Below are positions 19,638 through 31,261 of a stretch of DNA of 64,000 bases, piece by piece (position 1 is the first letter of the stretch; every line of letters begins with the position of its first letter). Source of the DNA: Advenella sp. FME57. Its GTDB lineage: Bacteria; Pseudomonadota; Gammaproteobacteria; Burkholderiales; Burkholderiaceae_B. The notes beneath the pieces are model-generated. The model did not search any database, was not told the DNA's origin, and worked only from the letters and a program-made list of their open reading frames with translations. The stretch spans positions 40,477 through 104,476 of the forward strand of contig NZ_JABUXU010000018.1 of assembly GCF_014897675.1 (NCBI RefSeq). The letters run 5' to 3'. Made by a program: the position numbers and the translations under genes.

Positions 19638-20279
19638 ATGGCTTTTGACCTCGAAGAACAGGAACGGATCGACTCGCTAAAGGGGTGGTGGGATCGTTTC
19701 GGCAACACAATTCTGACCGCTATTATTGTTGTCATGCTGGGCATACTGGCATGGTACGGCTGGAGCTGGTATAAGTCCTCGCAGGTCAAGCAGGCGCTTG
19801 GCTATTATGAAATCGTCCAAACCTCGGCCGTGTCTTCTGATGCAGACAGTCAGGCCAGGCTGGATCAGGCAGCGGCCGAACTCAAGAAGAGTTATGGCGA
19901 TACGGCCTACGCAGCCCGTGGCGCTTTGCTGGCGGCCGATTTTTATATACGTGGCGGTCATTATGACCAGGCGCAGCAGGAGCTTACCTGGCTGGCCGGA
20001 CGCGGCAGTGATTTCCCTGAGCTGTTGCCTGTGGCAAAGTTGCGTCTGGCCAGTGTCTACGCTGACCAGAAAAAGTTCGACGAGGCGCTGGCACAATTGA
20101 ATAATCCGCCAGAAGCTTTCAAGGCGCTTTACGATGATCGTAAAGGTGATGTGCTGATCGCCCAGGGCAAGAAGCAGGAGGCGGTTGCAGCGTGGAAAGC
20201 AGCGCTTTCCGTCCAGCAATTACCGGCAGCATTTGTGAACACCATTCAATTGAAAATCAGTGCTTTAGGTGGAGAATAA
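19638..20279 (+). CDS. YfgM-like tetratricopeptide membrane protein
   Basis: Ancillary SecYEG translocon/periplasmic chaperone-network protein. A short cytosolic start (MAFDLEEQERIDSLKGWWDRFGN) is followed by one transmembrane helix (about 22-42) and a periplasmic TPR-like region with repeats around YAARGALLAADFYIRGGHYDQAQQ and LASVYADQKKFDEALAQL. ATG 19638 is preferred to a TTG nine bases earlier. 213 residues. It sits between hisS and bamB, as yfgM does in E. coli. Confidence 0.85.
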   Translation: MAFDLEEQERIDSLKGWWDRFGNTILTAIIVVMLGILAWYGWSWYKSSQVKQALGYYEIVQTSAVSSDADSQARLDQAAAELKKSYGDTAYAARGALLAADFYIRGGHYDQAQQELTWLAGRGSDFPELLPVAKLRLASVYADQKKFDEALAQLNNPPEAFKALYDDRKGDVLIAQGKKQEAVAAWKAALSVQQLPAAFVNTIQLKISALGGE

Positions 20280-20281
20280 TC

Positions 20282-21439
20282 ATGATGTTTCAACATATGC
20301 CTCGTCGTTTTCTGAAACTTACGGTGCTGGTCGGCGCGCTGGCGCTCGGCGGCTGCAGCCTTTTTGAGACTCCGTCGCAATTTGAGCCAGTCGATCTGAC
20401 CGAATATACCCAGACCACGGTTCCTGCTGCAGCATGGAGCGCATCAATCGGTTCTGGCAGCGGCGTCGGGTTCGCTCCTGCAGTAGCTGGCGACAGTGTG
20501 TTGGCCGCAACGCCGGATGGGTCCGTGGCACGGGTTGCGCTGTCCAATGGCGCAGTGCAGTGGAAAACATCAGTAGGCGATGCCTTGTCTGCCGGAGTGG
20601 GATCAGATGGCAATATCGCCGTTGTTGCCGCCCCGGACGGCAAGATTACCGCCTTGGATATGGCCGGCAAACCACTATGGACCGCTAAAGCCAGTACACG
20701 GGTGTCAACGCCACCTGCTGTAGGGCAGGGCGTCGTGGTGGTGCGGGCCGACGATTATCGTGTCCAGGGTTTTGATGCCGGCAGCGGCGAGCTGCTGTGG
20801 AATTACCAGCGCACCAATGCTGCGCTGGCACTGCGCGCCGTTTCCCGCATGATTATCGACAAGGGCAATGTCCTGGTTGCTGTTCCCAGCGGTCGGCTGG
20901 TCGCACTGGACCTGAAAACCGGCAGGTTGCAGTGGGATGTCCTGGCCGGCCCCATTCGCGGCGTGACCGATCTCGATAGTGTGACAGACGTTGTGGGCGC
21001 ACCGGTGCTGGTCGGCAATGGTGTGTGCGTGGCTACTTATCAAGGCAATGCCGGTTGCTACACACCCGGCCGCGGCGACGGACAGGCATTGTGGTCGCAG
21101 CCATTCTCCAGTGCGACAGGCGTCACACTGAACAATAATTCGCTTTATGCCACCGGCATACACGGTGAAGTCGTCCGCATGGCACTGGGTAACGGCCAGC
21201 AGCAATGGATCAATCAGGTTCTGAAAAACCGGGGCCTGACCAATGCAGTGTCCAACGGCAATGTTGTTGCTGTTGGTGATTATGAAGGCTATATACATTA
21301 TCTGTCCGATGCCGATGGGCATCTGCTTGGCAGATCCGAATTTGGCGGCGATCCGATGTTATCGCCGCTGACCGTCACCGCCCAGGGTATCCTGGTGCAA
21401 ACCGGTGCGGGTAATCTTGTTATGCTTGGTGCACGTTGA
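20282..21439 (+). CDS. bamB: outer-membrane assembly lipoprotein BamB
   Basis: Beta-propeller lipoprotein of the BAM complex that inserts outer-membrane proteins. Lipobox LALGGC follows a basic start ([20 protein letters not shown]). PQQ-like propeller repeats such as [27 protein letters not shown] and [27 protein letters not shown] recur through the chain. A GGTGGAGA ribosome site precedes ATG 20282 (ATG 20285 also possible). The stop overlaps the TTG start of der. Confidence 0.95.
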   Translation: MMFQHMPRRFLKLTVLVGALALGGCSLFETPSQFEPVDLTEYTQTTVPAAAWSASIGSGSGVGFAPAVAGDSVLAATPDGSVARVALSNGAVQWKTSVGDALSAGVGSDGNIAVVAAPDGKITALDMAGKPLWTAKASTRVSTPPAVGQGVVVVRADDYRVQGFDAGSGELLWNYQRTNAALALRAVSRMIIDKGNVLVAVPSGRLVALDLKTGRLQWDVLAGPIRGVTDLDSVTDVVGAPVLVGNGVCVATYQGNAGCYTPGRGDGQALWSQPFSSATGVTLNNNSLYATGIHGEVVRMALGNGQQQWINQVLKNRGLTNAVSNGNVVAVGDYEGYIHYLSDADGHLLGRSEFGGDPMLSPLTVTAQGILVQTGAGNLVMLGAR

Positions 21440-22899
21440 GTACTGTTTCCTTTAAACCCGTGGTATCGCTGGTTGGCCGGCCTAATGTTGGCAAGTCAAC
21501 CCTGTTTAATCGCCTGACGCGTTCCAGGGCGGCGCTGGTGGCCGACTATGCTGGTCTCACACGTGATCGGCACTATGGCGAAGGCCGGGTTGGCGAGATT
21601 CCGTTTCTAGTCGTGGATACCGGCGGTTTCGAACCCGTAGCCAAAAGTGGCATCCTCATGGAAATGGCAAGGCAAACCAGCCTGGCCATCTCTGAATCTG
21701 ATGTCGTGATCTTCCTGGTTGACGCGCGCGCCGGGGTCAATGCCCACGATCATGAGATCGCCCGCCTGTTGCGCAAGACCCGGGCGCATGTCTTTCTGGC
21801 CGTGAACAAGGCCGAAGGCATGAACCATGGCGTAGCCACGGCAGACTTTCATGAGCTTGGCCTGGGCGAGCCCTATGCGATTTCATCGGCTCATGGCGAT
21901 GGCGTCGTCGATCTTATCGAGACTGCGCTGGCCGACGTGCTGGCAAAGAGTCAGCCTGCGGATAAGGGCGAAGCTGGCCAAGACGAGCAAGCCGATGAGG
22001 TGGAGCTGTCTGACGAGCAGATTGCCCAGGTGCTGGCGACAGCCGACACAACAGAGGACGAGGCTGAAGCCACGCCTGACGATTTTACCGATCATCGTCT
22101 GAAGCTGGCTATTGTGGGGCGCCCCAACGTTGGCAAATCCACGCTCATCAATACGCTGCTGGGCGAAGAGCGAGTTATCGCCTTTGATATGCCCGGCACC
22201 ACGCGGGATGCGATTGAAATTGAATTTGAACGCAACGGTCGTCTGTATACCCTAATCGATACAGCAGGCCTGCGCAAGCGCGGCAAAGTGTTCGAATCGA
22301 TCGAAAAATTCTCGGTGATCAAAACGCTGCAGGCGATTGAAGCCAGTAATGTGGTCGTGCTCATGCTTGATGCGCAAAGCGAGATTTCAGAACAGGATGC
22401 ACACATTGCCGGGTTCGTGCTTGAGACCGGCAGAGCGCTGGTGGTGGCCATCAACAAGTGGGACGGCCTGGATCGCGATAAACGCGACTGGATCGAACGC
22501 GAGTTTGAGCGCAAGCTGCGATTCCTGTCATTTGCCAAAATGCATACCATTTCCGCGCTCAAAGGCGCAGGCATTACGCAATTGATGCGTTCAGTGCATG
22601 AAGCGCATGCTGCCGCGTTTGCCAAGCTGTCAACACCCAAGCTTACCCGCGAACTGCATGCCGCAGTCGAGCAGCAGCAACCGCCGCGCAAGGGGATTTT
22701 CCGGCCCAAGATGCGTTATGCGCACCAGGGCGGACAGAACCCGCCACTCATTGTCATTCATGGCAATGCGCTGGATGCGATTCCGGAATCCTACCGTCGT
22801 TACCTCGAATCCAGAATGCGTACTGTATTCAAGCTGGAGGGGACACCGCTACGGATCGAGTTCAAATCTTCCAAAAATCCATACAAGAAAGCAGAGTAA
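21436..22899 (+). CDS. der: ribosome biogenesis GTPase Der (EngA)
   Basis: Two tandem GTPase domains needed for 50S maturation. First P-loop [14 protein letters not shown] near residue 14, second [18 protein letters not shown] near 230; DTPG/DTAG switch motifs and NKAE/NKWD specificity motifs follow each. Between them is an acidic linker ([20 protein letters not shown]). The C-terminal KH-like domain ends [15 protein letters not shown] start overlapping the bamB stop. 487 residues. hisC begins four bases later. Confidence 0.97.
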   Translation: MSTVSFKPVVSLVGRPNVGKSTLFNRLTRSRAALVADYAGLTRDRHYGEGRVGEIPFLVVDTGGFEPVAKSGILMEMARQTSLAISESDVVIFLVDARAGVNAHDHEIARLLRKTRAHVFLAVNKAEGMNHGVATADFHELGLGEPYAISSAHGDGVVDLIETALADVLAKSQPADKGEAGQDEQADEVELSDEQIAQVLATADTTEDEAEATPDDFTDHRLKLAIVGRPNVGKSTLINTLLGEERVIAFDMPGTTRDAIEIEFERNGRLYTLIDTAGLRKRGKVFESIEKFSVIKTLQAIEASNVVVLMLDAQSEISEQDAHIAGFVLETGRALVVAINKWDGLDRDKRDWIEREFERKLRFLSFAKMHTISALKGAGITQLMRSVHEAHAAAFAKLSTPKLTRELHAAVEQQQPPRKGIFRPKMRYAHQGGQNPPLIVIHGNALDAIPESYRRYLESRMRTVFKLEGTPLRIEFKSSKNPYKKAE

Positions 22900-22902
22900 A
22901 AA

Positions 22903-23976
22903 ATGAGTGCGTACTGGAGTGATTTTGTCAAAACGCTGGATCCCTATGTGCCTGGCGAGCAACCGAAACAGACGGATTTGATCAAGCTCAACACCAACGA
23001 GTCACCCTTTGCGCCGTCACCTGCGGTTCTTGAGGCGATCCGCCAGGCAACGGCGGATCAACTGCGCCTGTATCCCAGTCCTGAGAGCGACCGCCTGCGC
23101 ACGGCTCTGGGCAAGTATTACGACTTGCCGGTAGACCATGTGTTTGCCGGCAATGGCTCCGACGAAGTGCTGGCGCATCTTTTCCTAAGCCTGTTCCGCC
23201 ATCATGGCAAGCAGATCCTGTTCCCCGATATTACATACAGCTTCTATCCGGTCTATTGCCGGCTTTATGACATTGATTATCAGAATGTCCCGCTGGCGGA
23301 AGACTTCAGTATTCGTATTCAGGATTATCTGGCGTTGCCGGCCGAGTCTGTCAGTGCCGTCATCTTCCCCAACCCGAATGCGCCAACCGGCATTGCGCTT
23401 AAATGCGCCGAGATCGAACAGTTGCTGATCCAGCGTCCGCAGTGGGTGATTGCCGTTGACGAGGCCTATGTCGATTTTGGTGCAGAGTCATGTGTGCCGC
23501 TGATCAAAAAATACAAGAATCTGGTGGTGCTGCAAACGGTATCAAAATCCCGCTCGCTGGCTGGCTTGCGGGTTGGCTTTGCGCTGGGCCAGCCCGAACT
23601 GCTGGAGGGATTGGTCCGCGTCAAGAACAGTTTTAATTCGTATCCGGTCGATCGTCTTGCCGAAGCGGGCGCCATTGCAGCGTTTGACGATCAGGCATAC
23701 TTTGAGCAAACAACACGGGAAGTTGCCGCCACGCGTGACGCGCTGACCGAGGCATTGCACAAGCTGGGTTTCGTTGTGCTGCCGTCCAAGGCGAATTTTG
23801 TTTTCGTATCGCATCCGCGGCATGATGCAGCACAGCTGCTGACGGCATTGCGGTCTCACGCCATTTTGGTGCGCCACTTTCGCCACCCGCGTATCGCTTC
23901 ATTTCTACGTGTTACGATTGGCACAAAAAAACAGTGCGAAACACTCATTAAGTCATTGTCTGAAATAGTTTCTTAA
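22903..23976 (+). CDS. hisC: histidinol-phosphate aminotransferase
   Basis: PLP enzyme that makes L-histidinol phosphate from imidazole-acetol phosphate and glutamate. [29 protein letters not shown] and the PLP-lysine motif [16 protein letters not shown] are characteristic. 357 residues is normal. It is separate from the his operon but near hisZ and hisS, and follows der directly. Confidence 0.95.
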   Translation: MSAYWSDFVKTLDPYVPGEQPKQTDLIKLNTNESPFAPSPAVLEAIRQATADQLRLYPSPESDRLRTALGKYYDLPVDHVFAGNGSDEVLAHLFLSLFRHHGKQILFPDITYSFYPVYCRLYDIDYQNVPLAEDFSIRIQDYLALPAESVSAVIFPNPNAPTGIALKCAEIEQLLIQRPQWVIAVDEAYVDFGAESCVPLIKKYKNLVVLQTVSKSRSLAGLRVGFALGQPELLEGLVRVKNSFNSYPVDRLAEAGAIAAFDDQAYFEQTTREVAATRDALTEALHKLGFVVLPSKANFVFVSHPRHDAAQLLTALRSHAILVRHFRHPRIASFLRVTIGTKKQCETLIKSLSEIVS

Positions 23977-24104
23977 TCTAATATAGCAAATTACTGCTTT
24001 TTTTCTGATTGATCCTGTATTGTCTTTTGTGGCTGATCAATAATCAGGTAAATCAGTAAAGTCGTTTTCAGTTGTAAACCCAAATAACATATGGAGCCTA
24101 GCCA

Positions 24105-24347
24105 ATGAGCACTAAAGGGCAATCACTACAAGATCCTTTCCTGAACGCGTTACGTAAAGAACATGTTCCCGTTTCCATTTATCTAGTAAATGGAATCAAA
24201 TTGCAAGGGCAAATCGAATCCTTTGACCAGTACGTCGTATTGCTGCGCAATACGGTAACGCAAATGGTCTACAAGCATGCTATTTCAACAGTTGTTCCCG
24301 CAAGGGCCGTCAGTTTTCAAATTGACACACCAGCTGAACAGGAATAA
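24105..24347 (+). CDS. hfq: RNA chaperone Hfq
   Basis: Sm-fold hexamer that pairs small RNAs with mRNAs. Conserved [39 protein letters not shown] and the Sm2 motif [11 protein letters not shown] are present. 80 residues, with the usual short C-terminal tail for Burkholderiales. A terminator follows directly, ahead of hflX; 128 bases before the gene probably hold its own promoter. Confidence 0.97.
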   Translation: MSTKGQSLQDPFLNALRKEHVPVSIYLVNGIKLQGQIESFDQYVVLLRNTVTQMVYKHAISTVVPARAVSFQIDTPAEQE

Positions 24348-24364
24348 CAACCTCAGGTTTTCGC

Positions 24365-24402
24365 AAAAGCCCGCCAAGCTCTCTTGTGCGGGCCTTTTGT
24401 TT
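24365..24402 (+). terminator. terminator after hfq
   Basis: Stem AAAAGCCCGC (24365-24374) / GCGGGCCTTTT (24388-24398) with one bulged base, continuing into TTTTGTTTTT. It lies 18 bases after the hfq stop. It covers an in-frame GTG at 24384, so that codon is not a realistic start for hflX. Confidence 0.75.
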
Positions 24403-24413
24403 TTCAGGACGCT

Positions 24414-25502
24414 ATGCGCGTATTAATTATTAGTGTAGATTCAGGCGATCTGGATCATCCGGCACATGCCGAAGAATTTCAAATGCTGGCCGAAGGGGCG
24501 GGCGCAGATATTGCGGGCACCCTTACCGTAAAAAGAGACAAACCTGACGCAGCCTACTACATAGGTAAAGGCAAGCTCGAGGATGCGGTGGCCATGGCCG
24601 AGGCCGAGGACGTTGAGCTGATTCTTTTCGATCAGCCGCTGAGCCCGGCACAACAGCGCAATCTGGAGCGCGCATTCGAACGACGCGTGGTAGATCGGGT
24701 TGCGCTTATTCTGGATATTTTTGCCTTGCGTGCCAAGAGTCACGAGGGCAAGCTGCAGGTTGAGCTTGCCCAGTTGCAGCATTTGGTTACGCGTCTTACA
24801 CGAATGTGGACCCACCTTGAGCGACAACGGGGTGGTATTGGCATGCGCGGGCCTGGTGAATCCCAACTGGAAATGGACCGTCGCATGATTGGCTCCAAGG
24901 TCAAGGTGCTGCGCGAGCGCCTGGCGCGGGTAGAGCGTCAGCGCAAGACGCAGCGACGCTCGCGGGTCCGCAGCAATACATTGTCGGTATCGCTGGTCGG
25001 CTATACCAACGCCGGTAAAAGTACGCTGTTTAATGCCCTGACCAGAGCAGATGCCTACGCGGCCGACCAGCTTTTTGCCACGCTCGATACCACGACCAGG
25101 AAAATATGGATCGAGGGCGCCGGCAATGTAGTTATTTCCGATACGGTGGGCTTTATCCGAGATCTGCCCACGACGCTGATTGCCGCCTTCAAGGCGACAC
25201 TTGAAGAGACGGTGCATGCAGACCTTTTACTGCACGTGGTGGATGCGGCAAGTCCGCAAAGAGATGAGCAGATTGCCGAAGTTGATAAAGTTTTAGAAGA
25301 AATTGGGGCCAATGAGATCCCTTGTATCCTTATTTACAATAAAATAGATCAAGCGGGCTACGAACCGCAAGTAGAAAGAAACGAAAAGGGCGAACCGGCC
25401 CGTATATTTGTGAGTGCACTACAACGAACTGGTCTGGATGGGTTGCGCGGGGCAATCGCTGAGTTCAGGCCTTCAATAGGAAACGAAGTTGCGATTCTTT
25501 AA
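24414..25502 (+). CDS. hflX: ribosome-associated GTPase HflX
   Basis: GTPase that splits stalled or heat-damaged ribosomes. The N-terminal glycine-rich domain is followed by a basic helical stretch (RERLARVERQRKTQRRSRVRSNTLSVSLVG), then P-loop GYTNAGKSTLFNAL, DTVGFIRDLP and NKID. ATG 24414 (MRVLIISVDSGD) is chosen because the hfq terminator covers the upstream alternative. 362 residues. Its stop overlaps hflK by 14 bases. Confidence 0.95.
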   Translation: MRVLIISVDSGDLDHPAHAEEFQMLAEGAGADIAGTLTVKRDKPDAAYYIGKGKLEDAVAMAEAEDVELILFDQPLSPAQQRNLERAFERRVVDRVALILDIFALRAKSHEGKLQVELAQLQHLVTRLTRMWTHLERQRGGIGMRGPGESQLEMDRRMIGSKVKVLRERLARVERQRKTQRRSRVRSNTLSVSLVGYTNAGKSTLFNALTRADAYAADQLFATLDTTTRKIWIEGAGNVVISDTVGFIRDLPTTLIAAFKATLEETVHADLLLHVVDAASPQRDEQIAEVDKVLEEIGANEIPCILIYNKIDQAGYEPQVERNEKGEPARIFVSALQRTGLDGLRGAIAEFRPSIGNEVAIL

Positions 25503-26814
25503 TCTTTTTAATCTTAATGATCCGGGCTGGGGTCGAGGAAGCCAGAATAACAATAATTCCGACGACCCATCGAAGCGTCCTGGCAGGCCCAATGAGGGTC
25601 CGCCAGATCTCGATCAGGTCTGGAATGATTTTAACAAACGGCTCAAATCCATTTTCGGCAAGAAGCAGGGCGGTGGCAATAACGGGTTCGACCGCCCTCC
25701 GCAAAATAATGGGTTTTCCCCTTCGCCAAAGGCGACACGGCTGGGTATCGTGTTCATCATCATTGCCGCGCTGGCGCTATGGCTGGTAAGCGGCTTCTAC
25801 ATCGTCCGTGAGGGTTATGTGGGCGTGGTCACGCAGTTCGGTCGCTACCAAGCCACGGTACTGCCAGGCTTGCACTGGCATATACCAACGCCTATTCAAG
25901 GCGTTGAAAAGGTCGATATTTCAAGTGTGCGTAATTTTACATTTGGCTATAAAAACGACCTGAGCAACAAGGTACCGGCCGAATCTCTCATGCTGACTGA
26001 GGAGGAGAATATCGTTGAGGTGCAATTTGCAGTGCATTATCGCCTTAAAACCGAACTGACTCCAGACGCAGTGACACAGCGCTCACCTGCAGCCGATTTC
26101 CTGTTCTCCATGGTCAATCCTACCGAGGCAGTACGCCAGGCCGGTGAGACTGCAATGCGCGAAATCGTGGGTAAGGAATCTATGAATAATATTCTGTACG
26201 AAAGTCGTACAGCGGCGGCCAACAACGTCATGAAGTTGATGCAGCAGATTCTGAACCGCTACCGTTCCGGTATCGAAGTGACTTCTGTCGCGATCCAGAA
26301 CGTGCAGCCTCCAGAGCAAGTGCAGGCGGCATTCGAAGATGCGATCAAGGCCGGTCAGGATAACGAACGGCAGAAAAACGAAGGTAATGCTTACGCCAGT
26401 AAGGTTATTCCTGAGGCTCGAGGTCGTGCCTCGCGTCTGGTTGAAAGTGCCGAAGGCTATCGCGAAGCAATCGTGACGCAGGCCAAAGGTCTGGCATCAC
26501 GTTTTGAAAGCGTTCAGGCCGAGTACGCGAAGGCGCCGGAAGTAACCCGCGAACGGATCTATATTTCTACGCTGCGAGAGGTATTTGAAAATACCTCGAA
26601 AGTGCTTCTTGATACCAAAGATGGTAACAATATGATGTATTTGCCGATAGACAAGATCCTCGAGGGTCAGACCGGGCAGAAGCAACAGCCACGCAAGCCA
26701 GACAATGATTCATCCTCGTCAAATTCGTCGACGGACAGTCCGTCGACCGGCAATACCGCGGCAACACGCAACGATAATCGTTTGCGCCGTGATGATTTTG
26801 ACCGCAGCAGGTAA
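25489..26814 (+). CDS. hflK: FtsH protease modulator HflK
   Basis: SPFH/band-7 membrane protein that with HflC caps the FtsH protease. N-terminal Gly/Asn/Pro-rich cytosolic part (NDPGWGRGSQNNNN and PQNNGFSPSP), one transmembrane segment (about 86-106: LGIVFIIIAALALWLVSGFYIV), then the SPFH domain and a disordered C-terminal tail with a Ser/Asp/Asn run. The TTG start gives MRFFNLFNLNDPGWGRG, matching the start of Bordetella-type HflK. 441 residues. Confidence 0.95.
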   Translation: MRFFNLFNLNDPGWGRGSQNNNNSDDPSKRPGRPNEGPPDLDQVWNDFNKRLKSIFGKKQGGGNNGFDRPPQNNGFSPSPKATRLGIVFIIIAALALWLVSGFYIVREGYVGVVTQFGRYQATVLPGLHWHIPTPIQGVEKVDISSVRNFTFGYKNDLSNKVPAESLMLTEEENIVEVQFAVHYRLKTELTPDAVTQRSPAADFLFSMVNPTEAVRQAGETAMREIVGKESMNNILYESRTAAANNVMKLMQQILNRYRSGIEVTSVAIQNVQPPEQVQAAFEDAIKAGQDNERQKNEGNAYASKVIPEARGRASRLVESAEGYREAIVTQAKGLASRFESVQAEYAKAPEVTRERIYISTLREVFENTSKVLLDTKDGNNMMYLPIDKILEGQTGQKQQPRKPDNDSSSSNSSTDSPSTGNTAATRNDNRLRRDDFDRSR

Positions 26815-26825
26815 GAGGACTTATC

Positions 26826-27746
26826 ATGAATAAAACAATTTTCGGGGCGGTCGTCTTTGTTATCGCCGCATTTCTTTTTTCCTCGTCGGTGTATACCGTG
26901 AGTGAACGCAATACAGCGTTGGTGTTCAAACTCGGGCAATGGAAACGTACGGTTTCCGAGCCCGGACTGCATTTTAAATGGCCAGCGCCCATGGAAACTG
27001 TCGTCAAGCTCGACAAACGCATTCAGACAATTGAGTCGGGCGATGCAGAGCGCATCCAGACTTCTGAAAAGAAGAACCTGATCATCGATTCTTACGTCAA
27101 ATGGCGCATTATTGACCCGCTGCGGTACTACATTTCTTTTGGTAATCGCCTTGATGCGGCACAGAACCGGCTGGGTGCGCAAATTCGCGATGCATTGAAT
27201 GCTTCGGTGAATACGCGTACTGTTCGTGATGTGATTTCGCAAGAGCGACATATTGTGATGGATGAAATCGTAAAAAATGTCGAACAGCGTGCCAAACCGC
27301 TAGGTATCGAAGTTGTCGACGTACGTCTCAAACGCATCGAATTTTCACCCGAGGTGTCTGAGTCGGTATATGCCAGAATGCAGGCAGAGCGTAAGGAAGA
27401 AGCCAACAGCCTGCGCGCCAACGGTGCTGCCGACAAGGAGCGTATTCAGGCTGGAGCAGATCGTAAGGTACGAGTAGAACTGGCTGAGGCCGAGGCAAAA
27501 GCCGAAGTGTTGCGCGGGCAGGGCGATGCCGAAGCGGCCGAGATTTATGCTACAGCCTATGGCAAGGATCCGGAGTTCTTCAGCTTCTACAATAGTATGG
27601 ACGCGTATCGCAATGCATTCAGCAGCCGCAACGATTTGCTGGTTGTTGATCCGGCCTCCGACTTCTTCCGTTATTTCAACCAGTCTGGCATCAGCGGACA
27701 GGGTTCGACTGCGGGCGGAGCGCGCCAGCCGCTACCGGTACAATAA
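26826..27746 (+). CDS. hflC: FtsH protease modulator HflC
   Basis: Second SPFH subunit. N-terminal transmembrane segment (about 3-21), then SERNTALVFKLGQWKRTVSEPGLHFKWP, SPEVSESVYARMQAERKEEANSLRANG and AEVLRGQGDAEAAEIYATAYGKDPEF, all HflC signatures. 306 residues. It lies 11 bases after hflK and is co-transcribed with it. Confidence 0.96.
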   Translation: MNKTIFGAVVFVIAAFLFSSSVYTVSERNTALVFKLGQWKRTVSEPGLHFKWPAPMETVVKLDKRIQTIESGDAERIQTSEKKNLIIDSYVKWRIIDPLRYYISFGNRLDAAQNRLGAQIRDALNASVNTRTVRDVISQERHIVMDEIVKNVEQRAKPLGIEVVDVRLKRIEFSPEVSESVYARMQAERKEEANSLRANGAADKERIQAGADRKVRVELAEAEAKAEVLRGQGDAEAAEIYATAYGKDPEFFSFYNSMDAYRNAFSSRNDLLVVDPASDFFRYFNQSGISGQGSTAGGARQPLPVQ

Positions 27747-27770
27747 TTCGCAAAATAACCATTTGCGCGA

Positions 27771-27805
27771 CTTACAGTTAATTAAAGAGTACAATATACT
27801 GTAAG
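27771..27805. repeat. inverted repeat before hisZ
   Basis: CTTACAGT (27771-27778) and ACTGTAAG (27798-27805), perfect 8-bp arms 19 bases apart, enclosing a TACAAT box (27790-27795). Could be an operator of a hisZ promoter, or an RNA hairpin ending the hfl transcript. Confidence 0.4.
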
Positions 27806-27884
27806 TTTTAAGTCACTTTATCTATGCGATTCGGCTGCTTACGCAACCGGGTCGCATTTTTATTTGTTTTCTCCATTTTCGGAC

Positions 27885-29048
27885 ATGACGACAAGCAACT
27901 GGCTACTCCCTGAACATCTATCCGATATTCTGCCCGCAGAAGCGCGCCGAATCGAAGAACTGCGTCGTGCGATGCTGGATCTGTATCGCAACTGCGGTTT
28001 TGAACTGGTCGCGCCGCCGCTGGTTGAATATACCGATTCACTGTTCGTTGGCAACAGCCACGATCTTAAGCTGCAAACCAATAAATTGGTGGATCAGCTC
28101 TCGGGCCGCACCATGGGTGTGCGCGCCGACATGACCTCGCAGGTTGCGCGCATTGATGCGCACTTGCTCAATCGTGAAGGGGTGGCCCGGCTTTGTTACT
28201 GCGGCAGCGTGCTGCACGCCCGTCCTTCGGGTTTATTGGCAGATCGTGAGTTGTTGCAGATCGGCGCCGAAATTTATGGCTATGCCGGCTACGAAGCAGA
28301 CTTGCAGATTATCCAGCTGGCACTGGACAGCCTCGTCCTGGCGGGTATAGAAAATGCCAGCCTGGACCTGAATCATCCGGGCGTATCGCGCGCGCTTATC
28401 GAAGCCGCGGGTCTGCAGGATCAGGCTGGCGAAGTGCTGTCGCTGCTCAAGGAAAAAGACGTTCCCGGGCTGCGGCAGTTGTTTGAGGCTACTCCCGGCG
28501 TGCCGGATGATATTGCCGCTGCATTGATTCGCCTGCCGTCGTTGTATGGCGATGTCGCGGTGCTTGCCGAGGCTGCCTCTGCCTTGCCCGATCTGCCTGG
28601 CATTCGTGCCGCATTGCAGGCGTTGCGAACCCTGGTGGAAACGCTTGACGTGACTGCGGTCGGGATAGATCTGGCCGACGTCAAGGGCTATGATTATCAT
28701 TCCGGCGTCAGCTTCGCCATTTTTGGCCGTGGTTGGCCCGACGCCATTGTTCGCGGTGGTCGGTACGACAATGCCGGCACCTCCTTCGGGCGCGCGCGCG
28801 CGGCTACCGGCTTCAGTTTGGATCTGCGCAAGGTTTCTGCCGGCCTGGCTCCGGCCGAACCGTCCCGGGCCGTGCGGGCTCCGTGGGATTCAGATCCCGC
28901 GCTGGGCGAAAAGATTCGCCAGCTTCGACAGGACGGCAATGTGGTGGTTCAGTTTTTTCCGGGCACCACGCAAAGTATTGATGAATTTGTTTTCGACCGT
29001 GAGCTGATTTGCGACAACGGTCAATGGGTGCTGAAAAGTACCAACTAA
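27885..29048 (+). CDS. hisZ: ATP phosphoribosyltransferase regulatory subunit
   Basis: HisS-like protein without aminoacylation role that joins the short HisG to form the first enzyme of histidine synthesis. Class II synthetase fold: [56 protein letters not shown] and [23 protein letters not shown] 27885 fits the conserved N terminus; an upstream TTG is less likely. 387 residues. purA follows after 60 bases. Confidence 0.95.
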   Translation: MTTSNWLLPEHLSDILPAEARRIEELRRAMLDLYRNCGFELVAPPLVEYTDSLFVGNSHDLKLQTNKLVDQLSGRTMGVRADMTSQVARIDAHLLNREGVARLCYCGSVLHARPSGLLADRELLQIGAEIYGYAGYEADLQIIQLALDSLVLAGIENASLDLNHPGVSRALIEAAGLQDQAGEVLSLLKEKDVPGLRQLFEATPGVPDDIAAALIRLPSLYGDVAVLAEAASALPDLPGIRAALQALRTLVETLDVTAVGIDLADVKGYDYHSGVSFAIFGRGWPDAIVRGGRYDNAGTSFGRARAATGFSLDLRKVSAGLAPAEPSRAVRAPWDSDPALGEKIRQLRQDGNVVVQFFPGTTQSIDEFVFDRELICDNGQWVLKSTN

Positions 29049-29053
29049 TCGGG

Positions 29054-29077
29054 TCCTGCTGATTTGTTTCAGCAGGA
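29054..29077 (+). other. hairpin between hisZ and purA
   Basis: Perfect 9-bp stem TCCTGCTGA (29054-29062) / TCAGCAGGA (29069-29077) with a six-base loop and no T run, 32 bases before the purA start. It may be an intercistronic stability or regulatory element. Confidence 0.4.
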
Positions 29078-29081
29078 ATGA

Positions 29082-30413
<1,332 letters not shown>

Positions 30414-30426
30414 AGGACAACAGAAC

Positions 30427-30969
30427 ATGAGTGCGCCAGAAAATTCTGACAAACATTTGTGGATCAGCTGGGATGAATATAACCGGCTGATCGAACGGCT
30501 TGCCCTGGTAGTTCATCAATCCGGCTGGAAATTCGACAAGATCCTGTGCCTGGCGCGGGGCGGGGTACGGGTTGGCGATGTGCTATCCCGCATTTTCGAT
30601 GTACCGCTGGGCATTCTTGCCACAAGCAGCTATCGGGAAGCGGCCGGTACCGTTCAGGGCCAGCTGGATATCGCCAAATTCATTACTATCACCCGCGGCA
30701 CGCTCGACGGCCGCGTATTGCTGGTGGACGATATGGTTGATACCGGGTTGACCTTTGCCCGAGTCCAGGAGCACCTGGTGACGCAATATCCTGCCATTAC
30801 AGAGCTGCGATCTGCCGTTTTGTGGTGGAAAGGCCACGCCAAGGCGGAACCCGATTATTACATCGACCAGCTGCCCACTAATCCGTGGATTCATCAGCCG
30901 TTTGAAGATTACGACAGTTTGCGGCCTCATCAGCTGGAGGCCTGGGTAAGAAAAGGTACACAATCTTAA
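30427..30969 (+). CDS. phosphoribosyltransferase family protein
   Basis: Type I phosphoribosyltransferase fold, probably salvaging a purine such as xanthine, guanine or hypoxanthine. The PRPP-binding motif is VLLVDDMVDTGLTF (about 97-110), with KILCLARGGVRVGDVLSRIF before it. A C-terminal hood-like segment reads VLWWKGHAKAEPDYYIDQLPTNPWIHQPFE. 180 residues from ATG 30427, which is preceded by AAGGACAACAGAAC. It is coupled to purA, fitting purine salvage. The exact substrate is not clear. Confidence 0.85.
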   Translation: MSAPENSDKHLWISWDEYNRLIERLALVVHQSGWKFDKILCLARGGVRVGDVLSRIFDVPLGILATSSYREAAGTVQGQLDIAKFITITRGTLDGRVLLVDDMVDTGLTFARVQEHLVTQYPAITELRSAVLWWKGHAKAEPDYYIDQLPTNPWIHQPFEDYDSLRPHQLEAWVRKGTQS

Positions 30970-30985
30970 GATTGTGTGCTAGAAT
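30957..30985 (+). promoter_or_regulatory. rpsU-dnaG-rpoD promoter inside a perfect palindrome
   Basis: A perfect 20-bp palindrome (30958-30977, ACACAATC/TTAA/GATTGTGT) covers the stop of the preceding gene. An extended -10 box TGCTAGAAT (30977-30985) follows immediately, and TACACA (30957-30962) sits 17 bases before the hexamer as a weak -35 box. The layout suggests an operator over the promoter of the macromolecular synthesis operon; as RNA the same sequence would form an 8-bp hairpin at the end of the upstream transcript. Confidence 0.5.
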
Positions 30986-31039
30986 CCTTGATTATCCAAG
31001 ATTTTTTTCTTCCAATTTTAAAGAACACGCCTACAATTC

Positions 31040-31252
31040 ATGCCTAACGTACGCTTAAAAGAGAACGAGCCATTTGAAGCCGCACTTCGCCGCTTCAAAC
31101 GCACTATCGAAAAAACCGGTCTGCTGACAGAACTGCGCTCACGCGAATTCTACGAAAAACCAACAGCAGAGCGCAAACGCAAGCACGCTGCTGCGGTTAA
31201 ACGTCACTACAAACGTATCCGTAGCCAGCAATTGCCTCCACGCATGTATTAA
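31040..31252 (+). CDS. rpsU: 30S ribosomal protein bS21
   Basis: 70-residue basic ribosomal protein: [29 protein letters not shown] then [27 protein letters not shown]. It is the first gene of the macromolecular synthesis operon rpsU-dnaG-rpoD, an arrangement conserved across proteobacteria. Confidence 0.97.
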   Translation: MPNVRLKENEPFEAALRRFKRTIEKTGLLTELRSREFYEKPTAERKRKHAAAVKRHYKRIRSQQLPPRMY

Positions 31253-31261
31253 TGTGCACAG

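Noticed and set aside
24384..24413. GTG start for HflX
   Set aside because: It lies inside the hfq terminator hairpin.
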